From Desmodus rotundus (taxonomy: Eukaryota > Chordata > Mammalia > Chiroptera > Phyllostomidae), in NCBI RefSeq assembly GCF_022682495.2, contig NC_071390.1:172323220-172387219 (forward strand): a stretch of 64,000 bases of DNA, read 5' to 3'. The notes beneath the pieces were generated by a model. That model was given only the letters and a program-made list of their open reading frames with translations, was not told the origin of the DNA and made no database searches. Made by a program: the position numbers and the translations under genes. Positions 26,301 to 37,688 of this stretch are shown piece by piece (within the stretch, counting starts at the first letter, position 1; each line of letters starts with the position of its first letter).

Positions 26301-28202
26301 ATTAGGAAGCCGGGTAGACCTGCAAAAGTGAAAATCTCTGGTATATCTGTAACTATTAATAGAATTTCACCTCAGGAGAGAGAAGTGAGTGTTAGCAGCT
26401 GCTTACCTCCTTTACAACAAGAGACTATGTTGGAAAAAAGTCTGCCAGAAGAAAAGTATGCTCACCAATGCAATAAGATGGATCCAAAGCACACTGAAGC
26501 TGACATATTTAAGAATGGATCAAAAAGTATGGTTGCTGCTATACCTTTGAGACATTCTGTTAGGGATAGAAAACCATCTCTGCATTTCTTACATTCATTA
26601 ACATCTTCTAGTTCACTTATTTATAGAAATACTCTGCTCCATAAATCATATAAACTCCATTTGCAGAAGGGTAAAAGTCAGAAGGAAAAACATAGGCAGT
26701 CCAGGATAAAAATAGCTCCCAAAGGTACACCAGGAGCTAGAAATTCAAGGAATGCAAAAAAAAGTTTGGAAGATCACAAATTAAGACCCATTTCTGAAAT
26801 ATCCTTGGACCCCATAATTTCATCAAACCCTTTGCTCAGATGGTGGGCTGCTTCTACTTCAAACGATTCCTTATTAGAAGAATTAAACAATAGATTTGAG
26901 CAAATAACAAATGCTTGGGTGCAAGTGAGTGGAGATGAAGCTGAAAATTGTGTTCATAAAAAAAGGGAACACACTGAAAGTAATGACTGCAAAATAGCTA
27001 GCCCTTTGAAAACCTGTCTTTTAGAACTCGAAGTCTCACCTGTAAAAATGCTTTTTCGGAAAAAATATGATTTGAACGATCTGTGTACCTGGTTTATGCA
27101 AACGACAGAAACACAGTCTCTTTCACTAGTTAGAAAAGCAAATGCTCGAAACCCTTTAGAAGTAATAAATACCAGAGGAGTTAAATTAGGGACCAAATAT
27201 TCTGATTTTAATACCAGCCCCTTCAAAAAGCACTTTAAAAAATTTGCACTATCTTCTCCTTCAAAATCAGGGAAGTTGCATATACTACATAAAATGGTTA
27301 GCTCTCCACTCTTAAATGTGAAAAGTAATTTAACACTAGGTAGATTCAAAAGGACTGAGTTTAAGAGGTTGCAACATGAAAGATGGAGAAGAGAGGGAAA
27401 GCTGCACACCCGTGGAACAGTTGATTGGATCTCTAAAAGGAGGAACTTGAGATTTTTCTGCCAGAACCAATTTTTAAATAAGACTGAGAGGGGCCCAAAT
27501 GCTGACATCCCACTCCAAGGGAAAAGCACAGTAGCTAATCAGCTGCTTTTGCCACCTGAGGTCAGGGATGGCTTTTTGCAACAGAGAGTGGCAAAGTCTG
27601 ACTTTAAAACACATGCTAGTTTAGAGAATAAATTTAAGTCAGAAGCAAAAGAAAATGGAACAAATTGCAGCCAAAAAGATTTTGAAAAGGGACCAAGACT
27701 AGGAAATGTATGTCCAAATAATTGGAGATCAAAAACCTTAAAAGATTGTAGAATATTTTTGAGAAAGATCAACTATCTTGAACACAAAAATACTTTTAAG
27801 CTAAATACAGTTATTTATTCTCCTGAATCTGTTGACAGTGGAAGTAATCATCAGTCTCATATGGAAGAATCAAAACGCTTTACCTTAAGATCCCATTCTG
27901 CTAGGCAAAATTCTTTTAAAAAGCAGTCTAAAGAAATAGAAAATGCTAAGGTAAATAGTCCTGCAGCTGATAAATTTCCTGGCCAACTTGACAATAGTAA
28001 ATTAAATAAATGCATTAATTATGACAAGACTCCTTCCGATAGTTCTGAAGTTCTTAGCAAATTGAACAAAAGAAAAAGACCACCATGGAAGACCACAGAA
28101 ATGTCAACAAAAAGACATAAACGACAGTCTTGCAACAGTGGACAAATGGCAAACTATTATTCAAAATCCCAACTAGGTAAGTTTTTCTCTACTCAATTTT
28201 AA
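23348..28202 (+). CDS. LCORL: LCORL long terminal exon (PALI2-type isoform), intact
   Basis: A single exon with 1,617 codons before TAA at 28200-28202, joined in phase to 15384 (..GSTVDAKSEEATKM). It corresponds to the long LCORL isoform; its LCOR counterpart (C10orf12/PALI1) binds and stimulates Polycomb repressive complex 2. Visible features are SPSPPPLSP near 23885; three AT-hook-like cores, KRKPGRPKK (about 25794-25820), RPIGRPPKPK (about 25852-25881) and RKPGRPAKVK (about 26304-26333); and a basic tail KRKRPPWK..KRHKRQ near 28070-28130. Much of it is Ser/Asn/Lys-rich and probably disordered. The ATG at 23331 is intronic. Joined here, the protein lacks the psq domains but keeps the CtBP motifs. 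The PRC2 contact region cannot be placed by eye. A strong donor at 28177 may replace the last eight residues. Confidence 0.93.
28177..28182 (+). promoter_or_regulatory. LCORL: Consensus splice donor inside the long exon
   Basis: 'aactag|gtaagt' is a full match to the U1 donor consensus from -2 to +6. It lies eight codons before the stop at 28200. Use of it would end the exon at 28176 after codon position 1. Joining to the acceptor at 42852 would give ..KSQL-ACYK and a stop, slightly shorter than reading through to GKFFSTQF. Confidence 0.6.
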
Positions 28203-31200
28203 AGTTTCATTGTAGGTGCCTCGAGTGAAGCATAAACTGATGGGTAGAAAAGAAACAGCTGATTGAGTTTTAATTCATTTCCAAAATATTTGGACAACCT
28301 AATTTCTTGGCACCTAGTATGAAACTCATGAAATTAGGTGCTGCTAAATGTACCAGTGCACTTCCCCGCATATAATGTGTCCAGGGTTTCAAGCAAATTA
28401 AAATATACTTAGTTGAGATATGGAAAGCCTCTAAATGTGTATCATTAATACAAAGTTGTATTATCTGCTTTTGCATTTGATCTAATATAAATACAGAAGA
28501 CAATTTGACAGATAAATATGCCCAAGTAACTGTCTAAAACTTAACTACTACACTACTGACTAATATATATTTATTGTCTGATAATTAGAGACCAGACCAC
28601 GTCAAAAAAAGGGAAGGCTATAACATGTATAATAGTTTTAGGGTACCAGTCGCACATTCACCATTAAGTTATTATGCTCTTTGGTATTGCTTTGCAAACC
28701 ACTTTAATGCTCTGCTTATTTGAACTGTCAAGGAAGAAGATGTTTTTTTTTTCAACAAATTGGCAAACTTGTTGAATAGGGTTTTTTTTTCATATTAGAC
28801 ACTATGAGCATTTCTTTCCAAAGATAATCCATAGCCTATCTTGGGAGAAATTAGCTGTACGGCTAATGTTAAGGTGTTGCAAACTGAAATGAAGTAAGCA
28901 GTGATGTGCTTTCCTCAGTTATACTATCCTGACGGTGGTGCCGCAGGGAGACTGACTTTTAGAACCTAGCAGAAACGGGACTTGGACACTATAGTGGCCA
29001 GTGTAGCCAGTTCCCTCTCTGCTTACCGTAAAGTGCTGGGCAATTGAAGATACGGAGGAGTGTGGTAGTGCTTCTTGTCTACTCTCCTGACACGAAAGAG
29101 TGCCAGGTGACATTTGGAAATTTAAGGGTAGTTTATCATATGATTGCATTGTCACATTGAATATTTTAGGGTATTTTTCTGGGAGCTGAGGAGGTATTGA
29201 TGGCTTTATTTCTACCTTTTAAAACTTTTTTAAAAGCTAAAATACTATCAGGTCATATATTAAAATATTAAAAGCACTAATTAAACTTGAATTTTAATAG
29301 GTAAGTTATTATGGATGCCAAAATTTAATTATTTAACTAAGTAACTTTAAAATGCCTCTTTCAGTAATATCCAAACTAACATGCAGTGATTAAAATTTTT
29401 AACATGCAATGATTAAAATTTTAAAATTAGAGTCTTCATTATGAAAAAATGTCAAACCTAAAATTATACCCTTTGTTTCTTGCCTTCAGGATAACTAAAA
29501 GTAACTATAGCAAATAGAATGTCAGGAAAAGAGAGGGAAGCCTGGTAGTGATTTTTTTAAAAATTACAATTCACCTAAAAATATACACACATATTTTTAA
29601 AAGACTGTCATGAATGGAGAATGTAGTGTTTCATTTTTAAACCTCTATACCATCCTCATTTCATGCTGTTCAAGTTTACCAAAGGGAGTTAGCAAGGTAG
29701 CTTGATTAACTCATTTTACAACAGAACTGTATTTTGTCCTTTCAGCTTCTTAGCCATTGTATCTTCTTCCTAAGGTATAAATATAAAATTTTTATTTTAA
29801 TGATTTTTCATCTTACTAAATATAAGATTACCCTAGAAAAATAAGATGGAAGATACCTGATTATTACTTTTCAAATTAATTTCACAGTCATTTTGTGATA
29901 ATGTAAAAACAATTTTAGTATATTTAGAGTTGTTTTTCACCTTTTCTCATTTTAAAAATTATTAGTACTACTTCCTGTTCTGCTTAAAGTTTTACTGATA
30001 ACTTTCCTTCTTTATTTTTAACATTCTTTTTTTTAATTAATCAAGGACATCTTTATAAAGTTGTATTTAAAACAATATTTGTTATATTTATCTGATTTTT
30101 AAGTGTTCTTTAAGGTGTTATTTTTTTTCTCATTATTCTGGGTATTTCATACTTCTTTTGGCCTTTTTGGAAATGACGCTAAAATTCATTATTAGTTTTA
30201 TATGTGTTTTTGTTCTTCATAGAATAATTAGTGACTGGAGACCTGAGAGACTTTTAACAATAGAAGTTTTCTAGAAAAATTCCTAGTGCAATGTATATAT
30301 ATAATGAATTATGCAATATTTCTATTGAGGAAAAGTTTTGCTTCTACCACGAGTGTCTTATTTTTATACATTTCAAAATTAACTGTTTAGATATAGTTTA
30401 ATACTCAGGAGTTTTAAGATTTATACTTTACTACATTTGTACTGCCGTATATCTGTAGATGTGGAAAGGAGGAAAAAGAAATACAATTCCATTCTATCCT
30501 TAGTTCAACAAATATTTAGTGAATGCCTACAATATGTTCTTAGGCACTATAGAATGTTCAAAAAGTTCCCTTTCCATCTAACTGGGTTAACAAGACCTAC
30601 ATGAGTTATTTATCCAACAAATAGAGTGTATTTTTTGTTCTAAGAGGGATAGTATATGTTTTAGGGGTTAAAGCCGTGGTTCGTGCTCTCAGTGCTTATC
30701 ATGGAGTTACCATGAAAAACTCCATGTGGAAAGGTGAGTGCTAGGAGCACATAGGTGGGAAATTGAACCCAGGCCTGGAGAATTAGGCAAGGATTCCTAT
30801 ATAGTCACACCTAAGCTGAGATTTCAAGGATGCCAAAGTAGTAGAAGTTGGGAAAGGAGTACTTCAGGCAGAGCAAACTGCATGTCAGAAATTAGGGTGA
30901 CAAAACAGAAGGCTTGTTTGGAACACTTAAGTAATTTTGTTCAAACAGCTGAGGCATAAAATGAGAATTAAGGATGGGGCAGGGGGTGGATGGAAAATGA
31001 CAAAAGATAAAGCTATTGAGGGAAGCACAGCCCAAACTGTGAGTTAATGAAAAAAATGTGTTGAGCCCTACTAGTGACATTAAGGGAGAAAAATAGATGC
31101 ATTTGTGAAAAATCTATGAAGTAGGATCAATACATCTAAGAGAGTAGAGGAATGAAGGGTAACTAACATTCAGGTTTAGGGCTTAAACATCTGGATAGGT

Positions 31201-34200
31201 GGTAGTAACATGCACTGAGGTGTAAGAGAACGTGTGGCATGTTCAGTTTTAGACATAAGAAATCCAAGGTATCCAGTGAGATGTTTAGGAAGCAATTACT
31301 TAATATGGGGTTTTGCTCAGGAGAGAGTTCTGAGCTAGAGGTAAAGATTTGGTGTCAGTGAGTCATTGAAGACATTGTTCAGTATAAAATGGAATGAGCC
31401 TAGGACCCCAGAGTCCTAAGGATATGGAGAAAAGAAAAACAGTGTACAAAGGGAACTGATAAGAGTGGTCAATAGGCAAGAGGAAGGCAGAAGAGGGTGG
31501 TGAAAAGGAAATGCATTATAACTAGAGAATAAACTGTTGATAACAGGTCACTTAAGCCTTGGTACATTTCCATTGAATATAGCACCAGAGGTTATTTTAC
31601 TGATTTGGGAGACAGCAGTATGGTGGACTAATAGAGCCAGAAGCCTTGTGATTGAGTACATGCAGGGGGAGGAAATTAGCACAGAAAACTGTAAGTGGCT
31701 ATGATCAGAGAGGAGATAGGGAAGTAATGAAAGGGAAGCCCTGTTTAAGGCAGGTTTATAAAAAAAATGTTAGATGCCAATGGGAGAAGCCAGTGGAAAA
31801 TGAAAGGATGAAGACATAAAACTGAAATGGCAAGCACTGGAAGTAGGGCGAAGCCCCTGAATTAATTATTGGGTATTATGAGCATCATTAGCGAGATTAG
31901 CCTTGGCCACAAGAGTCACTTCTCCCTTAAAACATGAGAAGAGTGGGATATACATGAGGACAAAAAAAACCCTTTGTAAGTTCATGGGCAGAATGTTAAA
32001 GATATTAGAATCTATTTTTTATGAATCAAGAGGTAGTCTAAGAGTTGTATGGTGGGTGTTAGTGATGGTGGGTGGATAGGTTTAAAATACTGTCCCAATA
32101 AATAACTGGATTGAACAGCTTTGTGATTTTATCTCTGCGGCCAGAATGTAAGCATAGGGAAAGGTGAGCCTTGGATTTAATCATTATTGCACACACCAAG
32201 TGGGTGTAACAGGACAGAGATCAAGCCAAGAATTCATTCTGTGAATAGTGAGAAACTGTCTGATCAAGGTGTAATTCTAGCATCTTTTCTAAGTAGCACA
32301 CAGTATAGATTTGAGGGGGAGAGCAAAATGGGGTATATGAAGGGCTGGTTGCCAGAGGTTGTTTTGATTGATAATGGAGTATGACTCTTGAAAATAATAC
32401 ATACCTTTTTAATATCAATGTCTTTTGAGTTCCTAGAGCAAGTGTGTGCCTTCTCCTAACTGATCCATATCTGAACATAAATACACTGCCTTTGGATATC
32501 TCTGAGGAAACTGTAAAATTAGAATAACTTAACGTGGACTTGAAGTTACTAAATTCATAGGTCTCATCCTAAAATGTTAAATTTTCCCATAAAAAATTTA
32601 GAATTCAGGTTGACACTTTGATTTGGCTTCTGAGATGACTGAAAAATGTTCAGTTTTCTCTGCTTCTCCTGTTTTGTCATCTATTCTCAAGAATGACTGA
32701 ATATGCATTTTCTTTTCATTCTGAATGCTGGCTTCCACACAGGTATATCACTGATGGGTGTTCTTTAATTAACAGTATATTCCTCAACGACCTGAAACCC
32801 AGACTAACCACACATCCTCTGGTCCTGCTTATGAATATTCTACCAAATGTTTTGAGTCTTAACTCAAGATGTTCTTTTAAATTTGTATGGTTGAGGCAAC
32901 CAACCCTTGACACAGAATATCCTTAACATTTTTAAATAAAATTTAAAGGTTATAGTTTCTTCACATGCCATTATTTAGCATCATTATTATCATTTAATGG
33001 AAAAACTTTGAAGCCAGAGTAGATGATTTTCTAAATTTCATTTTGATAGGAAAAAAAAAAGTTTCCAAATGATTCATAGTCACCCTAATCTAGTTTGCCG
33101 CACAGGCATACCGGCAATGTATTCCAGGAAATACAGAACCCCAAGGGGTTCTGTGTGCAAGGGTTCTGTGGCGTTGTAACACTGAGAAAGGCTCTGTCGT
33201 CTCTCCTGTGCTTGTTGAGTCACAGCGCCCCATTTATATGTTAAACTGTGTTCTCCAACTATATATATGTGACTTTTTATGTCCTACTGAACACAGCCTG
33301 GGGAACATAATTGGGAAACATTGCTGTACATGGCTTCCTACTAGGTTTTTTCTATATTTACTGTGATAACTCCCAGAAAGAATGCATGAACTTGGGGAAC
33401 ATATCAAAAAATATTCCAAGTTGTTTTGGGCAACATAAGTATAAACTGAAGGAAGATTATTTGGTTGATTTTCCATACTAGTGGATATGGGGTATAAAAT
33501 TATTTTTAAACATAATATTAACTCTCTAATTCAGGAGCCTGGCCCGTGTCCCACTTTGGAAGTAAAGTTTTATTGGAGCACCACCTTTCACTGACTTACT
33601 TTCTGTTGCTGGTTTTGTGCCACACGTGGGCGCTGAACTGAGTGATTGCAACGGAGATCACACAGAGCCCACGGAGCCTGAAAGATTCACCTGGCCCTTC
33701 TCAGGAAAAGTGTGCTCACTGACCCGGTTCCTGTCAGCAGTATTTTGAGGTGGAGTGGCTAGACACAGTCATTGGATTTTCTTTTTAGTAAATTAAAATT
33801 ATTATATCCAGATTGCTCCCAACAGCCATCGACTCCCTGCCATTGTCCTCTCCCTCCTCCCCACACAATACATTTCTGACAAATAGTATCTTCGTGGGAC
33901 TAGACTTGTCTTTATCCAGCAGAATGATGCTGGGGGAGCCATAAGTGCCAGTTTTATTGTTTTGTAAATCTCTATTCTCTCCCTGCAGCCTCCAGACCTG
34001 CTTTGTCTATATGAGGTAAGTTCAAGGGTCCCCCTTCTTTTCCTTAACCAGCTCCTGCCACCTGTTAGAGATTGATCTTGGTGCTTCAAACCTTAAGTTC
34101 CTTCCTCAAGTGTTCTCTCCTTTTGTACCTCTTTGTTCTATTTCTTCACTTAGGAATCCAAAATTCTTGGTTCAGCTCTCCTGGCTACCACCCCCATTCC

Positions 34201-35248
34201 CCTACCCCCAGCTTTGCTGGGCTGTAAGCCATTTTGTTTGTAGTGGAGCTGAGCATTCTGTGATTATCCTGTTAGGCCTACTGAATTCAGCTATCATTTA
34301 ATTATAAGAAAGAAAGCAAACTAGGTGTCTGAATGATTTTACCTGGCCAGGTTTTATCTTGCCTTTTTGTTTGTTTAATTTAAAAAAACAAAACAAAACT
34401 TGGCTTCTTCCTCCCAATTTTAATTCCAAGCAACCTTGAAAATTTATTTGTGATTTTGTTTCTATATTATATAAATATAGAAAGCTAGAATCTATAGACC
34501 CCATTAATTTATTCTTTCAAAAATGTTCATCTTGACTGTGTGCCAAGCAGTATGGTAGACATCTGGGATTATGTGACACAAAACCAGATACGTTCCTGCC
34601 CTCATGGGTCAAGCTTATTTGGAAAGACAGACATTGAGTAAATAATTACACAGATCTTAACTTCTTAATTAGTAGGTGGGAAGTGAGAATTCCTTATAGA
34701 TTTGATGCAGTCAGGGAAGTGAGGACAGATCTTCCTAAGGACATGGCCATCGAACTGAGCTGTGGGTGTTGAAAAGGAGTTAACCAGGATGGCGGCAGAG
34801 AGCTGGGAGGGAAGGAATGACTCTCCAGGAAGAAAGGATTGCATGTTCAAAACAAAACTCTGAGGCATTGTAATTCTTGGCAGGAAAAGGGATAAGACAC
34901 AACTGATGTGTCTGGGGTCAAAAGAGAAAGGAGGAGCGTGGTGTGGGGAAGACTGGAGAGAAGGTGAAGCATAGACCATGCAGGTTCTCTGCAGCTATGG
35001 TTATGTACTTTCAGTGGTTCCAGTAGCTCTTAGAATAGAGATTTCTGTTCTAATAGAGATATCCATAGAACAGAAATAGATAGAGAATAGAAGTAGAATA
35101 GAGATGGGGAGTGGAAGGGGAAGGCACATGACATCATCAGGTTTTCCTTTCTAGAAGATTGGACTGCATTTGGAAAATGAATGGTATAGGGCAAGAGTGA
35201 AGGCATAGACCTTAGGGTAGTCCAAGTGGGGACTGCACTACTTTAAAA

Positions 35249-35404
35249 CAGTGGTTTAGAACTGTAGGGTGAATCAGAATCACCAGGAAGGCTTGTTCAG
35301 AAAGAGACGATTCGACTCCAACCATTTTGATTGAGTGGCTATGGGGTGGGGCCCAGGTGATGCTTATGTTGCTGGTCCAGGGACCACACTCTGAGAACCA
35401 TTAG
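35249..35404. mobile_element. MER5A-like hAT-Charlie fragment
   Basis: 'cagtggtttagaactgtagg', 'aatcagaatcaccagga', 'gggtggggcccaggtgatgc' and 'ccacactctgagaacca' follow the order of the MER5A consensus. No clear 8-bp duplication remains. Confidence 0.75.
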
Positions 35405-35439
35405 TGTAGAAAATAGTGTTGTAAAGGCAGAAAGAAGAT

Positions 35440-36180
35440 TGTGTCTTTCCTAATATGATCATAATGTTGTAAATTGCCTCTAAAAACTTTCTATCCTACA
35501 GATTTTGCTGTGCTGTGTTCACTTTCATTTTAATTAGATTTTCTAATTTCCCATGTGATTTCTTTAACCCATGGATTATTTAGAGGTGTGTTGTTTAGTT
35601 TCCAGGTATTTTTCTGTTACTGGCTTCTAATTTAATTCTTACGGCTTTAAAATATGCTTTCTATGATTTTAATCTTTTTTCATTTACTGACATTTGTTTT
35701 ATGGGTCAGAGTCTACCCAGATTACATTAATAAATGTTCTGTATGTCCTTGAAAGTAATGTGTATTCTGCTGCTGCAGGGTGGAATGTTAAGTCAGGTAA
35801 TAGAGGGAGCTGTTCAACTTTTTTCTATCCTTGTTGCATTTCGGTCTATTTGTTCTATTGATTTTTAGAGAGGAATGTTGAAAACTACAACTGTTATTCT
35901 GGGTTTTGCTATTTATCATTTTTACTTCTATCGAGTTTTGTTTTATGTATTTTGAAGCTCTGTGATTAGATTCCTACACATTCAGAATTTTTATGTACTT
36001 TTGAGGGATTGGCTCCTTTATCATATGAAGTGAACCTCTTTTATAAATCATTGTGGTGTAATTGACATATAATATAGTATTAGTTTTGGGTGTACAACAT
36101 TCTGATTCGATATTGTATGTATTGCAAAATAATCACCACAATGTCTAATTAACAGCCATCACTATAGCTAGTTTTTTTTA
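35440..36180 (-). mobile_element. LINE-1-derived segment, reverse
   Basis: The sequence resembles antisense old mammalian L1: a 'catggattatttagaggtgtg..tttccaggtatttttctg' block, 'aaagtaatgtgtattctgctgc' and 'ggtctatttgttctattgat'. A piece at 36050-36140 resembles another common L1-associated segment also seen near 40020-40170. No coding capacity remains. Confidence 0.6.
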
Positions 36181-36184
36181 ATTT

Positions 36185-36775
36185 TTTTGTTTTTGTGATG
36201 AGATTATTTTTAATAAGATTACTCTCAGCAACTAGAGCTAATTTTATACCACTAGTTAGGGTGACAGCAATACCTGAGGATTCCTCTTCTTGTGTCAAGC
36301 GGTCTTTCCCTTCTTGCTGGTGTAAACACAAATATCCAGTCCTGTAAGTTCGGTGGGATTTCCCACCTGGTCCTTTTCGGTAGTCTTTCTCACTGCCTTG
36401 GGAAACATTCACGTGCTGATCAGGACCTCCAGACTCCAGGGGAACCCTATACAGATCTCTGAGCTCGCTCTGTGCAGCTCTCTCAGGTGCTCTGACTTGA
36501 ATTTCCTCACCTCCAAAGTCTGTCTTCTCATTTCACGAAGATTTCCAAGTTGTCTTTGGGTTCCTCTCCGTATACTGCAGCCTGGAAACTCACCAGGCTG
36601 TAAGCCAGAGCAGATGATAGTTCTTACCTCCCTTGTTTCCCTTCTTTCAGGGATAGCTGTCATCTTGCACTTCCTGTCCTCCATTGTCTTAAAAAAAAAC
36701 CTTTATTTTATATATTTTATCTGTTGCTTAAAATGAAAGGGTAAATCCAGTTCTTGTTACTTCTTTGTGGCCAGA
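36185..36775. repeat. Probable LINE-derived old repeat
   Basis: 'gcctggaaactcaccaggctgtaagccag', 'cttgtttcccttctttcagggatagc' and the terminal 'gggtaaatccagttcttgttacttctttgtggccagaag' match a repeat block that I recognise from L1-associated sequence in other mammals. I am unsure of orientation and subfamily. The open frames across it on both strands are not genes. Confidence 0.45.
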
Positions 36776-37259
36776 AGTCCCAGATTTATTTTTTTAACAA
36801 ATATTTATCCAATTTCTATACGCTAGGTGCTGAAAATAATATGCTGAAGACGACCAGCAAGGATCTTTATTTTCACCATGTTTGTATTTTAGTGAAAGAA
36901 AAAGTGAAGTAGAAAACAGAAGGCAGTGGTAAATTCTGTCAGTGAGATTAGGAGATGTAAGAATTTCTCGGGAGCTGCTTTAGGTTGAGGACTCAGGAAA
37001 ATCCTGCCCGAAGAAGTATCGCATAGCTGTGGGTGCAGGTGAGACATCTAGGGTGTCGTCGCTGACTGAAACTGAGTATGTATGAGAACCCTAAAGAGAA
37101 ATGATCAGATAAAAAGGAAAGAAAGCCGGGACTCAGCCTTGAGAAATTACAACATTTATTAGCCAGGTAGAGTAGCATGACCTGCAGTGGAAAGAAGCAG
37201 AGGAGAGCCAGTATTGTGCGCTTTGTCTCAAAAGCCAAAAAAAAAAGTTTCAAGAAAGA

Positions 37260-37530
37260 GTGTGTCTTACTTTGCTTGGGCTACCATTAAAAAACAACAA
37301 AGAAACATTACATGGCAAACAACAGAAATTTATTTTCTCACAGCTCTGGAAGCTAGAAAGTCCAAGACCAAGGTCTGAAGGGTTCAGTTTCTCCTCCTTT
37401 CAGATGGCCACCTTCCTGTCCTCTGGTGTCCTCTGCACTTAACAGATACGCCAGCCCCATCATTTTGGGCCCCACCCTGTGACCTCAGTTCACCTTCATT
37501 ACCTCCTAAAGCCCCGGTCTCTTAATATAG
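37260..37530. repeat. Unnamed old interspersed repeat
   Basis: 'tttgcttgggctaccattaaa..', 'aacaacagaaatttattttctcacagctctggaagctagaaagtccaagaccaagg' (given here only in its key words) is a very common mammalian repeat motif. A related motif lies at about 990-1060. I cannot assign a family with certainty. It is interrupted on the right by the insertion at 37540. Confidence 0.5.
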
Positions 37531-37539
37531 GGGGTTAGA

Positions 37540-37604
37540 TCTTCAGATTATGAAGATGAAGTAATGGGAAATAAATTAACTTTGAAACTAAAAAAAATAA
37601 ATAA

Positions 37605-37680
<76 letters not shown>
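37540..37680 (+). mobile_element. Short 5'-truncated retrocopy with A-tail turned (AT)n
   Basis: The insert is bounded by a perfect 15-base direct repeat, atatagggggttaga, at 37525-37539 and 37681-37695. It starts tcttcagattatgaag, contains AATAAA, then about a dozen bases later an A-run, (AAAT)n and a long (AT)n tract. This is the layout of a LINE-1-mobilised mRNA 3' end: poly(A) signal, poly(A) tail and target duplication. The source transcript is not recognised. Confidence 0.7.

Positions 37681-37684
<4 letters not shown>
37600..37684. repeat. (AT)n microsatellite
   Basis: About 40 AT units follow 'aataaataaataaat'. They grew from the A-rich tail of the retrocopy and run into the copy of its right-hand target duplication. 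A site likely to vary in length between individuals. Confidence 0.95.

Positions 37685-37688
<4 letters not shown>

Noticed and set aside
26954..27529. 191-codon open frame on the - strand
   Set aside because: It is antisense to the LCORL long exon, has no recognisable features, and arises from the A-rich coding strand.
36353..36736. Overlapping open frames of 127 and 91 codons on opposite strands
   Set aside because: They fall in an old LINE-associated repeat and look like chance frames.
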